A DNA stretch of 64,000 nt from Mycobacterium sp. AT1. GTDB taxonomy: Bacteria; Actinomycetota; Actinomycetes; Mycobacteriales; Mycobacteriaceae. Made by a program: the position numbers and the translations under genes. The notes beneath the pieces are model-generated. The model was not told the origin of the DNA, searched no databases, and saw only the letters and a program-made list of their open reading frames with translations. Of this stretch, positions 1-6,856 are shown in pieces. The DNA lies in contig NZ_MVOC01000036.1 of NCBI RefSeq assembly GCF_002043095.1, positions 1 to 64,000 of the forward strand. Reading direction: 5' to 3'. Numbering within the stretch: position 1 is the first letter of the stretch; each line of letters opens with the position of its first letter.

Positions 1-258
1 GCCGCCCTGATGGCCAAATTACGCGGCGCCACCGAACACGCCGACCCCCTCGAAGCGCTCACCGCCCAGGAGCGCATCCTGCTCGACCTACTCGGCGAGG
101 GCCTGACCAACAGACAGATCGCCGCCCGAATGTTCCTCGCCGAGAAGACGGTCAAGAACTACGTCTCACGCCTGCTGGCCAAGCTCGGCATGGAACGACG
201 CACCCAGGCCGCGGTCTTCGTCTCGAAGCTCGACCGTCCCACCCGCGTCGAGGAATGA
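1..258 (+). CDS. DosR/DevR-family response regulator, 3' part
   Basis: This is the C-terminal 85 residues of a NarL/LuxR-type response regulator; the receiver domain lies before the window, and the frame is open back to base 1. The segment is the DNA-binding domain: the four-helix HTH runs from LTAQERILLDLL through GLTNRQIA and the recognition helix EKTVKNYVSRLLAKLG. The wording of this helix and of the tail ERRTQAAVF is very close to mycobacterial DosR, the hypoxia/NO dormancy regulator. The next gene is a universal stress protein rather than the sensor kinase dosS, so this may be an orphan DosR paralogue; the upstream side is not visible. Family assignment is firm, identity as the principal DosR is not. 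Confidence 0.85.
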   Translation, partial: AALMAKLRGATEHADPLEALTAQERILLDLLGEGLTNRQIAARMFLAEKTVKNYVSRLLAKLGMERRTQAAVFVSKLDRPTRVEE

Positions 259-424
259 ACCGCGCCAACGCATTCCGTCTAGAGCGAAGGTCTCCATGGG
301 GGATGCCGTCCCGGTGAGGCCCGATGGCATGCCACAGAGGACCAACGGCCCCTGTCAGATCCGCCGGGCAGAGCTAGCGTAGGCGCGTCACCGGACCCTC
401 CCCCCGTTCCGAAGGGACCCGACC

Positions 425-1273
425 ATGCCCATGCCGCAGTCGTCCGCACCCGTTGTCGTCGGAATCGACGGTTCGGCAGCGGCACTCGAAGCGGCCCGAT
501 GGGGAGCCGCGGAGGCCATCAGTCGCACCGTGCCATTGCGCTTGATCCACGTCGTCGACGTCGAGGCCGATCTCGATCCTGACTTGGACGAAGATCCGGC
601 CGCCGTCGCCAGCGACTGGCCCGAGACGACTCATGGATTGCAGGCTCTGGCCGCGGCCTCAACTGCCGTGCACGACCTTGGCGGGCCCATCAGCGTCGAG
701 AGCCAAATCGTCTACGGTGAGGTCGATTCGACGCTCGTCGACGAATCCGGCCACGCGTCGCTGCTGTGCCTTGGCTCCACCGGAATCACCCCCATCTGCC
801 GACGTCTGTTGGGATCGACGGCTGCGACCCTCGCCGAAAGTGGCCGCTGCCCAGTCGCGGTCATCCGAACGCCATCCGACACCGGCACCTCGACACCCGA
901 TCCGCACTGGATCGTCATGGCCGTCCACGGCGGGCCCGACGACGACCGAATCGTGGATTACGCCCTCAACGAAGCACGCCTTCGGCGAGCACCCGTTCTC
1001 GCCGTGGACGTCTCACACAACGGTGACTACGCCAGCGATGCTGCAGACCTCCGCCACCGGGTGTCCCGTTGGCAAGAACACCATCCCTCCGTGCACGTCT
1101 ACCCCGTACATGCGCCGGCCACCATCGCAGGCTTCCTCAGTCAACAGGACGATCTTCGCGTTCAGCTGGCCGTGCTCGGCTCTGCCGACGTCCGCCACGT
1201 CGTCACCATCCTGGGGTCGGACCGCGAGACGGGGCGGCCAACCAGTGGGTGCTCCGTTCTCGTCGTCCGCTGA
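425..1273 (+). CDS. Universal stress protein, two USP domains
   Basis: A 282-residue protein with two universal stress protein domains (about 8-146 and 157-280). The first begins VVVGIDGSAAALEAARWG and carries an intact ATP-binding loop of the form G-2x-G-9x-G-S/T (GSTG...LLGST). The second domain has a degenerate loop (GSADVRHVVTILGS), so only one nucleotide site is expected. Proteins of this class bind ATP and act in dormancy and redox stress in mycobacteria, often under DosR. It follows a DosR-type regulator by 166 bp and has a plausible ribosome site (GAAGGG) before ATG 425. No enzymatic role can be read. Confidence 0.85.
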   Translation: MPMPQSSAPVVVGIDGSAAALEAARWGAAEAISRTVPLRLIHVVDVEADLDPDLDEDPAAVASDWPETTHGLQALAAASTAVHDLGGPISVESQIVYGEVDSTLVDESGHASLLCLGSTGITPICRRLLGSTAATLAESGRCPVAVIRTPSDTGTSTPDPHWIVMAVHGGPDDDRIVDYALNEARLRRAPVLAVDVSHNGDYASDAADLRHRVSRWQEHHPSVHVYPVHAPATIAGFLSQQDDLRVQLAVLGSADVRHVVTILGSDRETGRPTSGCSVLVVR

Positions 1274-1332
1274 CGTTGACCAGACCGGTGCAGCGTGGGC
1301 ACCTACGGCGTGGACCTCGACGACGTCGACGA

Positions 1333-2187
1333 CTATTCAGGTGCCGGCACCACGTCCCGAGCGACCAGCACGGGAGCGTCCACCCACGCCACGACAGCCG
1401 AACTGACTGAACCAAGCATCGTGCGAGCCAGGCCGCCCCGTCCGCGGTTCCCGATCACGACGAGCTGAGCTGACCCGGCCCTGTTGATCAGTTCGGTGGA
1501 CGGGTCGCCGCTGACAAGTGACGAGTGCGCTTCCACACCGGGGTTGTCCCGCAAGCACGGTTCGAGCGCAGCCTGCAACATGTTCGTCGACCTGGCGGGT
1601 CCGAGGGCACCGTCGTCGACCACGTGTATTGCGACGAGCGACGTGGCGCGCAGTCGGGCCTCCTCGAACGCCAGCGCCAGCGCGACCGCGGAACTCGCCG
1701 AGCCGTCCACTCCCACCAGGACAGGCAGTCGGTTCACGTTTGGGTCGTCGCGGGGACCGGCATGTACGACGGCAACCGGACAGCGCGCATGGTGGAGGAC
1801 ACCTTCGGTCACGGGTCCGAGCAGACCGGGACCCAGCACGCCGGTGCCGCGAAAGCCGATCACGAGGCGGTCAGCCTCAAGGGTCAGCTTCGTCAGAGCC
1901 GCGACGGGACGTCCTCGGAGACGGCGTGTTTCAACACTGACCTCGTCACCGACTGCAGTACGCACCACGGCCTCGGCGTCAGAGAGGATCGTCTGCGCCT
2001 CGCGCCCACCTCCCCGCCACCGTGGTGCCACATACGCGAGCGTGACCGGCAGATGGCGTAGTGCGGCGTCGACGGCTGCCCATGCCGCCGCAGCGGTGGA
2101 CGCCGCGGAGCCGTCGACCGCAACGACAACGGGTCGCGGCGTCTTCTCCAGTTTCACGTTGCCTCGCTTCTGGGCCGCCGTAGTCAT
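1333..2187 (-). CDS. Universal stress protein, two USP domains
   Basis: A 284-residue tandem universal stress protein on the minus strand, convergent with the previous USP gene. Domain 1 starts VVVAVDGSAASTAAAAWA; domain 2 starts VLVGVDGSASSAVALALA and ends with a complete ATP loop (GNRGRGGLARTMLGS). The first domain has a looser loop (GFRGTGVLGPGLLGP). I start it at the ATG at 2187 (TTAAQKRG), because the in-frame ATG ten codons upstream adds a segment without family character. It is divergent from a third USP gene at 2365, leaving about 177 bp for two promoters. Probable ATP-binding stress protein of the dormancy type. Confidence 0.83.
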   Translation of the reverse strand: MTTAAQKRGNVKLEKTPRPVVVAVDGSAASTAAAAWAAVDAALRHLPVTLAYVAPRWRGGGREAQTILSDAEAVVRTAVGDEVSVETRRLRGRPVAALTKLTLEADRLVIGFRGTGVLGPGLLGPVTEGVLHHARCPVAVVHAGPRDDPNVNRLPVLVGVDGSASSAVALALAFEEARLRATSLVAIHVVDDGALGPARSTNMLQAALEPCLRDNPGVEAHSSLVSGDPSTELINRAGSAQLVVIGNRGRGGLARTMLGSVSSAVVAWVDAPVLVARDVVPAPE

Positions 2188-2364
2188 CGCGGGGAGAATT
2201 CCGCGCACGAAACTCACGATGCCGCTTGGCCGGCACGGAAGCGAGGGTAGGAAGACCCCTTCTCGCCCGATGCGTCCCAGATCGACTGCTTGCCTGCCGA
2301 ACGCTCTCTCGGGAAGTAACTTTCGACCCTAGAGCGTCTCGACGAAAGCCGGTCGACTGGAGCC

Positions 2365-3198
2365 ATGGATCTCGAAGTCGACCGTGCGGCCCGCCACGAC
2401 GGGATCGGTGATGGCGATGACGCCTCCCCCATCGTCGTGGGGGTCAACCGGTCCGTGGCCGCGCGCGCCGCGGCGTCTTGGGCTGCAATCGAAGCCCGAG
2501 ACCGCGGCGTTGCGGTGCGGCTCGTTGCCGTCGTCGCCCACGCCTACGAGAGGACTCAGGCAGAGGACTCGATGCGCCGGGCCCGGGCAGCGGTCGAGCG
2601 GGTAGCACCGACGGTACGCATCGACGAGGCCATCCGGTTCGGCGATCCAAGTGACGTGCTCGTGGATGAATCTGCCTGTGCAGCAATGGTATGCGTGGGC
2701 ACTCGGCACCGAATCGGTACGCCCTTGGAATCCACGGTCACCACGGTGGTTGAACGGGCACTATCCGCTGTGGCCGTCATCCGGCCCGAGGATTTCACCG
2801 GCCCCGCGGGCAGCGGAATCGTATCCGTGGTTCTCGACGACACGCCCGACAACGACACCGTGGTGGCCACGGCAATGAGAGAGGGCAGGCTACGAAACGC
2901 CGTCGTGCGTCAGATCGATCATCGGGTCGACAGCTGGGTGCGGCGGTTTCCCGACGTTGCCGTCGAAATCGTCGCCGACGGATCTGGGCAGGTGCCTTAC
3001 GCATGTGATGGTGTCAGGCCACGACTGGCGGTCATGCCCCAGACCGACGCGGCGCGACTCGTCGGCGCGGCAAGCCCCTGCTATCACCCGATTGCCGGAT
3101 ATCCCGACTTCTCGATGCTCTTCGTTCCAACGGATCGGCCGCGTCATCACCCGGACGACGCAGCCCCGCCGAATCTCGATTCCAAGGAGCCCACATGA
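2365..3198 (+). CDS. Divergent universal stress protein-like protein
   Basis: A 277-residue protein with the two-domain plan of mycobacterial USPs but strongly diverged. Domain 1 keeps the strand-turn PIVVGVNRSVAARAAASWA and a weak ATP loop (GTRHRIGTPLEST); domain 2 (from about residue 150) lacks a recognisable G-2x-G-9x-G loop. ATP binding is therefore doubtful. ATG 2365 follows CTGGAG. Its stop codon overlaps the ATG of a possible 48-residue ORF (ATGA), suggesting translational coupling. It is the third USP gene in 3 kb beside the DosR-type regulator, so a shared stress role is inferred from position only. Confidence 0.7.
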   Translation: MDLEVDRAARHDGIGDGDDASPIVVGVNRSVAARAAASWAAIEARDRGVAVRLVAVVAHAYERTQAEDSMRRARAAVERVAPTVRIDEAIRFGDPSDVLVDESACAAMVCVGTRHRIGTPLESTVTTVVERALSAVAVIRPEDFTGPAGSGIVSVVLDDTPDNDTVVATAMREGRLRNAVVRQIDHRVDSWVRRFPDVAVEIVADGSGQVPYACDGVRPRLAVMPQTDAARLVGAASPCYHPIAGYPDFSMLFVPTDRPRHHPDDAAPPNLDSKEPT

Positions 3199-3341
3199 GT
3201 GAAATGAGAGCGCAAGCACGCGGTCGCGAGTACCCCGTCACCGTCGACGACGGGGTAGCCCTTGGGGACCAACGTGGTCAGGACCACGCCCAGCAGCGCG
3301 AGCCAGGGCGCGAAATCGCACGACCGGCAGTACACCGGTAG
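3195..3341 (+). CDS. Possible 48-residue coupled small ORF
   Basis: A short frame whose ATG overlaps the stop of the preceding USP gene (ATGA) and is preceded at good spacing by AAGGAG (3184-3189), the arrangement of a translationally coupled gene. The product would be hydrophilic, rich in Arg, Gln, Asp and Gly, with no recognised domain, signal peptide or membrane segment. The strong ribosome site is the only support. The opposite strand of the same interval encodes a hydrophobic stretch, so the frame could be chance. Treat as hypothetical. Confidence 0.35.
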   Translation: MSEMRAQARGREYPVTVDDGVALGDQRGQDHAQQREPGREIARPAVHR

Positions 3342-3601
3342 AGTCCACCGCCGCGGTCTTCACCGAAAGATTCTTCGATCAGCATTGCGACGTGTCTCGC
3401 GATCAGTTGCGATGGCTACCCAGGCAGGTGCGACGAATGTCAGCGCGTTCGTCAACCCGGTGTCGCGACGAGACATGTGCTGGTGTGTGACATCGGACGA
3501 AAGAATGACGTCATTGTGGTGCCGCCGCAACCCGATTGAGTATCGGTTACCGTCGGCTCACCAATACGTGGTCTAGATCCCGCCATGCGTGAACTACGAA
3601 C
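3342..3601. other. Intergenic stretch without a convincing gene
   Basis: This 260-bp gap, less GC-rich than its surroundings, separates the USP cluster from the hydroxylase gene. An open frame through 3262-3576 on the plus strand has no ribosome site and an unusual Cys/Trp/Met-rich product, so it is not called. The minus strand at about 3234-3335 encodes a hydrophobic segment (APWLALLGVVLTTL) without a proper gene around it, possibly a decayed remnant. No tRNA-like fold or clear operator was found. Confidence 0.5.
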
Positions 3602-4567
3602 ATGATGGGTCGTGAACGCCAAGCCATGGAACAGGTAGCAACGGAATTCTGGGATCAGATTCAGAACCCCGTGGTGTACGCGCTCCCCGTGTTCGTCATC
3701 AGCATGGCCATCGAGGCGGCCGCCCTGCGCAGCGAGGCCCGGCCAACAGCCGGATACGTTCGGCCCGAGGCTCGATCGAGCATCATGATGGGCTTGGGAT
3801 CTTTGGCGTTCATGTTCGTCTTCAAACTCGCGACATTGGTTGCCTTTTCAGTGCTGTACGTACAGCTAGCACCCTGGCAGCTGCCCACCACGTCGTGGTG
3901 GACATGGCTCGTGTTGATCATCGCAGTCGACTTGACCTGGTATTGCAATCATCGCTTTTCCCACCGAGTGCGCATCGGATGGGCCGGGCACCGCGCGCAC
4001 CATTCGAGTGAATCCTTCAACTTCAGTAGTGCCGTGCGACTCAAATGGAATCCGTGGTCAGAGGCGATATTCTGGATGCCGTTGCCGCTGTTGGGATTTG
4101 CACCCTGGACCATCTACGTCGCCTACGGATTCAACATGATCTATCAGTTCTTCCTGCACACGGAACTGGTGGGAAAGCTGCCGCGTCCCTTCGAGTTCCT
4201 GTTCAACACCCCGGCCCATCACCGCATTCACCACAGTCGTCGCCCGGAGCACCTCGACAAGAACTACGGCGGCATCCTCATCATCTGGGACCGGACTTTC
4301 GGCACCATCGTCGACGGCGACTGCCATCCCGAATACGGGCTCTTCGAAGCAAAGCCCTTCGGCGAAGGGATCATGCAGATTCAATACGGCGAGTACGCGC
4401 GCATCGTCGCCGACGTACGACGCACCAAGTCGTGGCGAGAGCGACTCGCCTACGTCTTCGCTCCCCCGGGCTGGCGTCCCCGCGGCGCGGTGATGACGCC
4501 GCGAAAGCCGTTAGCATCGACCAGAGATTTCGCTAGCGGGGCGATGAGGAGGGATGACGGCGACTAA
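3602..4567 (+). CDS. Fatty acid hydroxylase / sterol desaturase family membrane protein
   Basis: A 321-residue integral membrane protein of the fatty acid hydroxylase superfamily, which uses a di-iron centre held by eight histidines to hydroxylate or desaturate lipids. The histidine clusters are visible in order: NHRFSH near residue 118, HRAHHSSE near 131, and HRIHHSRRPEHLDKNYGG near 211. Hydrophobic segments near 15-35, 55-85, 95-115 and 155-180 fit the family. Substrate cannot be told; relatives act on sterols, carotenoids or alkylglycerols. The start is uncertain: ATGs exist at 3602, 3605 and 3626 and none has a good ribosome site. It stands alone, ahead of a tRNA on the other strand. Confidence 0.85.
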   Translation: MMGRERQAMEQVATEFWDQIQNPVVYALPVFVISMAIEAAALRSEARPTAGYVRPEARSSIMMGLGSLAFMFVFKLATLVAFSVLYVQLAPWQLPTTSWWTWLVLIIAVDLTWYCNHRFSHRVRIGWAGHRAHHSSESFNFSSAVRLKWNPWSEAIFWMPLPLLGFAPWTIYVAYGFNMIYQFFLHTELVGKLPRPFEFLFNTPAHHRIHHSRRPEHLDKNYGGILIIWDRTFGTIVDGDCHPEYGLFEAKPFGEGIMQIQYGEYARIVADVRRTKSWRERLAYVFAPPGWRPRGAVMTPRKPLASTRDFASGAMRRDDGD

Positions 4568-4629
4568 AGCACCTACCTCGAACCGGCAGAGGTGCGCAGA
4601 AAGAACTCGCACGACTTGCACGGACCGCT

Positions 4630-4645
4630 GCAGAATCGCTTCTGC
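4630..4645 (-). terminator. Hairpin after tRNA-Val(CAC)
   Basis: Read on the minus strand, the sequence GCAGAA-GCGA-TTCTGC forms a perfect 6-bp stem closed by a GNRA-type tetraloop, 12 nt beyond the CCA end of tRNA-Val. There is no U-run. It may end or protect the tRNA precursor. Confidence 0.45.
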
Positions 4646-4657
4646 TCTGGGTTTGGC

Positions 4658-4732
4658 TGGTGGTCCCGGCTGGTATCGAACCAGCGACCTTCCGCGTGTG
4701 AGGCGGACGCTCTCCCACTGAGCTACGAGACC
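4658..4732 (-). tRNA. tRNA-Val (anticodon CAC)
   Basis: Complete cloverleaf on the minus strand. The acceptor arms GGTCTCG/CGGGACC pair (with one G-U), the D stem is GCTC/GAGC, the anticodon stem TCCGC/GCGGA encloses CTCACAC, and the T arm is GCTGG-TTCGATA-CCAGC. Anticodon CAC reads GUG valine codons. The 3' CCA is encoded (4658-4660). A GATAAT hexamer on the minus strand at 4772-4777 could be its -10 element, giving a leader of about 33 nt. Confidence 0.97.
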
Positions 4733-5220
4733 GTGGGTGCACCGGCCTATCACCGGTGAACGACGACGAACATTATCACGCACGGGGGCCAGGCCCGGAA
4801 TCGGCGAGCACCTTTCGCCGCCGCCGGGCTGCCACCCGACCATGCCCCAGGACCGCCCGGCTACCCGTCGCCCAGAAGCTCACCCGCATGGCCGGACGGG
4901 CGCCAGGGCGCCGGCCGGAGCCGCTGGCTGCTGCTCGACCGCAACCGGAGTACCGCGTGCGCTCCTGGTGGCGCACGGGTTGACGATCCACTCGCACCTG
5001 CCGATTCTTTTGATCCGCAACACATTTCCGTCGGGCCGCCGAGGACTGAGTCGCATCGAGCGGATCACGGCCGCGAACGGCGAAATCAATGCAGCCAAGA
5101 CGCGGCCAAATCGAGTGCCCGAAACAACCAAGATCAGGCCGTGGCGTCGGGATTTGTGGTGCCGAGCTTCGATGCACTATCGTCGTGCTTCGCATAGAGC
5201 GACGAACTCGCTCGAAGCAC
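4733..5220. other. 488-bp gene-free stretch between tRNA genes
   Basis: No coding region is supported here. The long plus-strand open frame that crosses it also runs through three tRNA genes and has no family character. A small hairpin (CACCGG...CCGGTG, 4740-4758) lies in the upstream region of the minus-strand tRNA-Val. The segment should contain the promoters of the tRNA-Val gene and of the plus-strand tRNA cluster; I could not place the latter with confidence. Confidence 0.5.
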
Positions 5221-5293
5221 GCGGACGTGGCGCAGTTGGTAGCGCACAACCTTGCCAAGGTTGGGGTCGCGGGTTCGAATCCCGTCGTCCGCT
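5221..5293 (+). tRNA. tRNA-Gly (anticodon GCC)
   Basis: Complete cloverleaf: acceptor GCGGACG/CGTCCGC, anticodon stem CAACC/GGTTG around loop TTGCCAA with anticodon GCC, and T arm with GGTTCGAATCC. The discriminator base is T and no CCA is encoded, so the end must be added by the nucleotidyltransferase. It is the first of three plus-strand tRNAs in the order Gly-Cys-Val known in other mycobacteria. Confidence 0.97.
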
Positions 5294-5320
5294 CGATGGT
5301 GCAGACGCATCAACCCCAGC

Positions 5321-5394
5321 GGTGGAGTGGCCGAGTGGTGAGGCAACGGCCTGCAAAGCCGTGCACACGGGTTCGATTCCCGTCTCCACCTCCA
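5321..5394 (+). tRNA. tRNA-Cys (anticodon GCA)
   Basis: Complete cloverleaf: acceptor GGTGGAG/CTCCACC, anticodon stem ACGGC/GCCGT around CTGCAAA with anticodon GCA, T arm ACGGG-TTCGATT-CCCGT. The 3' CCA is encoded at 5392-5394. It lies 27 nt after tRNA-Gly, so the cluster is probably one precursor transcript. Confidence 0.97.
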
Positions 5395-5405
5395 AGATGG
5401 GTCCC

Positions 5406-5480
5406 GCGCGATTAGCTCAGCGGGAGAGCGCTTCCCTGACACGGAAGAGGTCACTGGTTCAATCCCAGTATCGCGCACCA
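5406..5480 (+). tRNA. tRNA-Val (anticodon GAC)
   Basis: Complete cloverleaf: acceptor GCGCGAT/ATCGCGC, D stem GCTC/GAGC, anticodon stem CTTCC/GGAAG around CTGACAC with anticodon GAC, T arm ACTGG-TTCAATC-CCAGT, encoded CCA at 5478-5480. It reads GUC/GUU codons, complementing the CAC tRNA-Val on the other strand. It is 11 nt after tRNA-Cys. Confidence 0.97.
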
Positions 5481-5964
5481 GCTTTACGTACGTTGGCAAT
5501 GGCCACCAGCCACCTCAACGCATATCTGGGCTTCGCCCGCAAATCCTCGACTACGCAGGCAACGTGTCGCACGGCCACGGCACGTCGTTGGGACCCCGTC
5601 CTGCTCGAGTCCAGATGCACGGGCACCGACCGTTGCAGCGATTACCCGGTCCCCGTTCGTTTCCTTGGCGCATCCCGCCCGTCGATGCGCACGTCAGACT
5701 TTGATCGTGTTCCCCGAAACGCCGCGTGACTGCGCTGCATCGTGTTTGCTATCACTAGCCGCCGCGGTCGGGGTTCGACTACCAAGTCCGCTACTCCGGA
5801 GTGGCGTCGTCGCAGGCAACGTCGTGCCAATTGGTATGGCACGTGGTCCAACCGTGTCGCGGCGATACCTCGGCCGCGCCGGTCTGCCCCTTTGCCGCGA
5901 CCCCAGGCACACCACGGCACTCCGACTGAGCGCGCAGGCACACAAAGCGAACCGTACGTACCTT
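5481..5964. other. Gene-free stretch after the tRNA cluster
   Basis: About 480 bp with several overlapping open frames on both strands, none with a ribosome site, recognisable domain or consistent codon pattern. The only structure noticed is a perfect 10-bp palindrome ACTCCGGAGT (5793-5802) of unknown meaning. No terminator-like hairpin is evident directly after tRNA-Val. Confidence 0.5.
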
Positions 5965-5995
5965 TTGAATCATTTCACGAGAATTCGCGTACGGT
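5965..5995 (+). promoter_or_regulatory. Predicted promoter of the 6C RNA
   Basis: A TACGGT hexamer (5990-5995) lies six to seven bases before the predicted start of the small RNA near 6002, with TTGAAT at 5965-5970 as a possible -35 element (19-bp spacer, slightly long). The region around it is AT-richer than its neighbours. Confidence 0.5.
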
Positions 5996-6001
5996 GGAGC
6001 G

Positions 6002-6090
6002 CGGGACATCCGCAGTCCCCCCATTGCGGATTTCCAAGCCTTTGGCGGTTCACCTCCCCCCCGAATCGCCAAAGGCGCCCCCTCTAACCC
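6002..6090 (+). ncRNA. 6C small RNA (twin C-loop hairpins)
   Basis: Two consecutive stem-loops carry runs of unpaired cytosines, the defining feature of the actinobacterial 6C RNA family (Rfam; B11 in M. tuberculosis). Hairpin 1 is ATCCGCA/TGCGGAT (6008-6014 and 6025-6031) with six C in the loop (6017-6022). Hairpin 2 is CCTTTGGCGGTT/AATCGCCAAAGG (6039-6050 and 6064-6075, one G-U) with seven C in the loop (6056-6062). Length of about 90 nt fits the family. The C loops are known to pair with G-rich ribosome sites of target mRNAs and so affect cell division and growth genes. Exact ends are inferred from the -10 element and the second stem. Confidence 0.88.
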
Positions 6091-6162
6091 TTGCCCGGAT
6101 GGCCTCGTCGCGGACCGGAGCCCAGCCAATTCGTCGGCGCCCGGTTGGCAGCAGTTCAAATC

Positions 6163-6249
6163 TGTGAATCAAGCCTCGTGATGTTTCGGAGTTGACCATC
6201 GGTGGCATTCCAGAGCCAGGTTCGGACAGTGAACCGGACGTGATTCACA
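6163..6249 (+). promoter_or_regulatory. Inverted-repeat leader upstream of csbD-like gene
   Basis: A perfect 9-bp inverted repeat, TGTGAATCA (6163-6171) and TGATTCACA (6241-6249), brackets 69 nt that contain a smaller hairpin GGTTC/GAACC (6219-6223 and 6231-6235). The outer right arm ends five bases before the ribosome site GAGGAG. If transcribed it would make a closed leader structure beside the start of translation; function unknown. Confidence 0.4.
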
Positions 6250-6269
6250 CCGATGAGGAGTTGATTTTC

Positions 6270-6440
6270 ATGAGCGCTTTGGACAAGGCAAAGAACAAGG
6301 TCGAGGACTTGGGCGGCCAGGCCAAGGAAGCAGGCGGCAAGGCGACCGGCGACAAGAGCACGGAGAACGAAGGCAAGGTCGACCAGGTCAAGGCGAATCT
6401 CAAGGATGCTGGCGAAAAGGTCAAGGACGCCTTCAAGTAG
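6270..6440 (+). CDS. CsbD-like stress protein
   Basis: A 56-residue, highly charged protein of the CsbD family, small general-stress proteins of unknown biochemical activity. The body is Lys/Glu/Gly-rich with the family pattern KAKNKVEDLGGQAKEAGGKATGD followed by a second helix ending GEKVKDAF. It has no Cys, no Trp and no membrane segment, so it is probably a soluble, helical or disordered protein. ATG 6270 follows GAGGAG at good spacing; an upstream in-frame extension lacks family character. A strong terminator hairpin follows, so it forms a single-gene unit. Confidence 0.88.
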   Translation: MSALDKAKNKVEDLGGQAKEAGGKATGDKSTENEGKVDQVKANLKDAGEKVKDAFK

Positions 6441-6460
6441 TCCCCGAGAACACCCTCGAC

Positions 6461-6491
6461 TCGGCCCGTTGCCCCTGCGGCAGCGGGCCGA
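6461..6491 (+). terminator. Terminator hairpin after csbD-like gene
   Basis: TCGGCCCGTTGCC pairs with GGCAGCGGGCCGA (13-bp stem with one G-U) around the 5-nt loop CCTGC, 20 nt after the stop codon. No U-run follows, which is usual for mycobacterial hairpin terminators. Confidence 0.65.
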
Positions 6492-6511
6492 TTCGCGTCT
6501 GCCTCCGATAC

Positions 6512-6540
6512 TTGACGGCGCCGCCTCCGCGGTCTAACTT
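6512..6540 (+). promoter_or_regulatory. SigA-type promoter
   Basis: TTGACG (6512-6517) and TAACTT (6535-6540) are separated by exactly 17 bp, matching the housekeeping mycobacterial promoter pattern. Transcription would start near 6547 and serve the small membrane protein gene at 6583. Confidence 0.7.
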
Positions 6541-6555
6541 ACTCGAGAGTAAATT
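6536..6555 (+). promoter_or_regulatory. Palindromic operator overlapping promoter
   Basis: AACTTACTC and GAGTAAATT form inverted half-sites (one mismatch) around a 2-bp centre. The site covers the -10 element and the predicted transcription start, the position expected for a repressor, probably of the TetR type. No TetR gene lies nearby, so the regulator would act in trans. Confidence 0.55.
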
Positions 6556-6582
6556 CGCTGTGGGCTGACGTTCAGGGGACAA

Positions 6583-6846
6583 GTGACCGGTGTACTGCTG
6601 TACGGCTACCTCGGTGGCTGGATGCTGACGTCGTCGATCGCGGTATTCAACGCCACCAAGGCCCGGCTCTCACTAGGGCTGAGCATCGTGGCCGGCGCCC
6701 TGTGGCCGGTGTTCGCCTTGGCCGTCGCCCAGTTCGCGGCCATCGAACTGATAGCTGCCCTGTCGCGAGCCACGACCGGCTCGAAGACACCGCGGACGTC
6801 GAACGCTTTGACCCGCGACAGTCATCCATTTGCAAAGACGGTCTAA
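6583..6846 (+). CDS. Small membrane protein
   Basis: An 87-residue protein with two hydrophobic stretches, about residues 3-23 (LLYGYLGGWMLTSSIAVF) and 30-58 (LSLGLSIVAGALWPVFALAV), and a polar tail. No family is recognised. The GTG start at 6583 has AGGGGAC before it. It sits behind a SigA-type promoter overlapped by an inverted-repeat operator and is followed after 10 bp by a secreted protein gene, whose own -10 hexamer overlaps this gene's stop codon. A repressible envelope function is a guess from context. Confidence 0.65.
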   Translation: MTGVLLYGYLGGWMLTSSIAVFNATKARLSLGLSIVAGALWPVFALAVAQFAAIELIAALSRATTGSKTPRTSNALTRDSHPFAKTV

Positions 6847-6856
6847 GCTGTTGGGC

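Noticed and set aside
3262..3576. 104-codon plus-strand open frame
   Set aside because: No ribosome site; Cys/Trp/Met-rich product unlike the neighbouring proteins.
4737..5729. 330-codon plus-strand open frame
   Set aside because: It runs through three complete tRNA genes, has no ribosome site, and its product has no family character.
5742..6167. Open frames across the 6C RNA region on both strands
   Set aside because: They cross two stable hairpins, have no ribosome sites and no recognisable domain.
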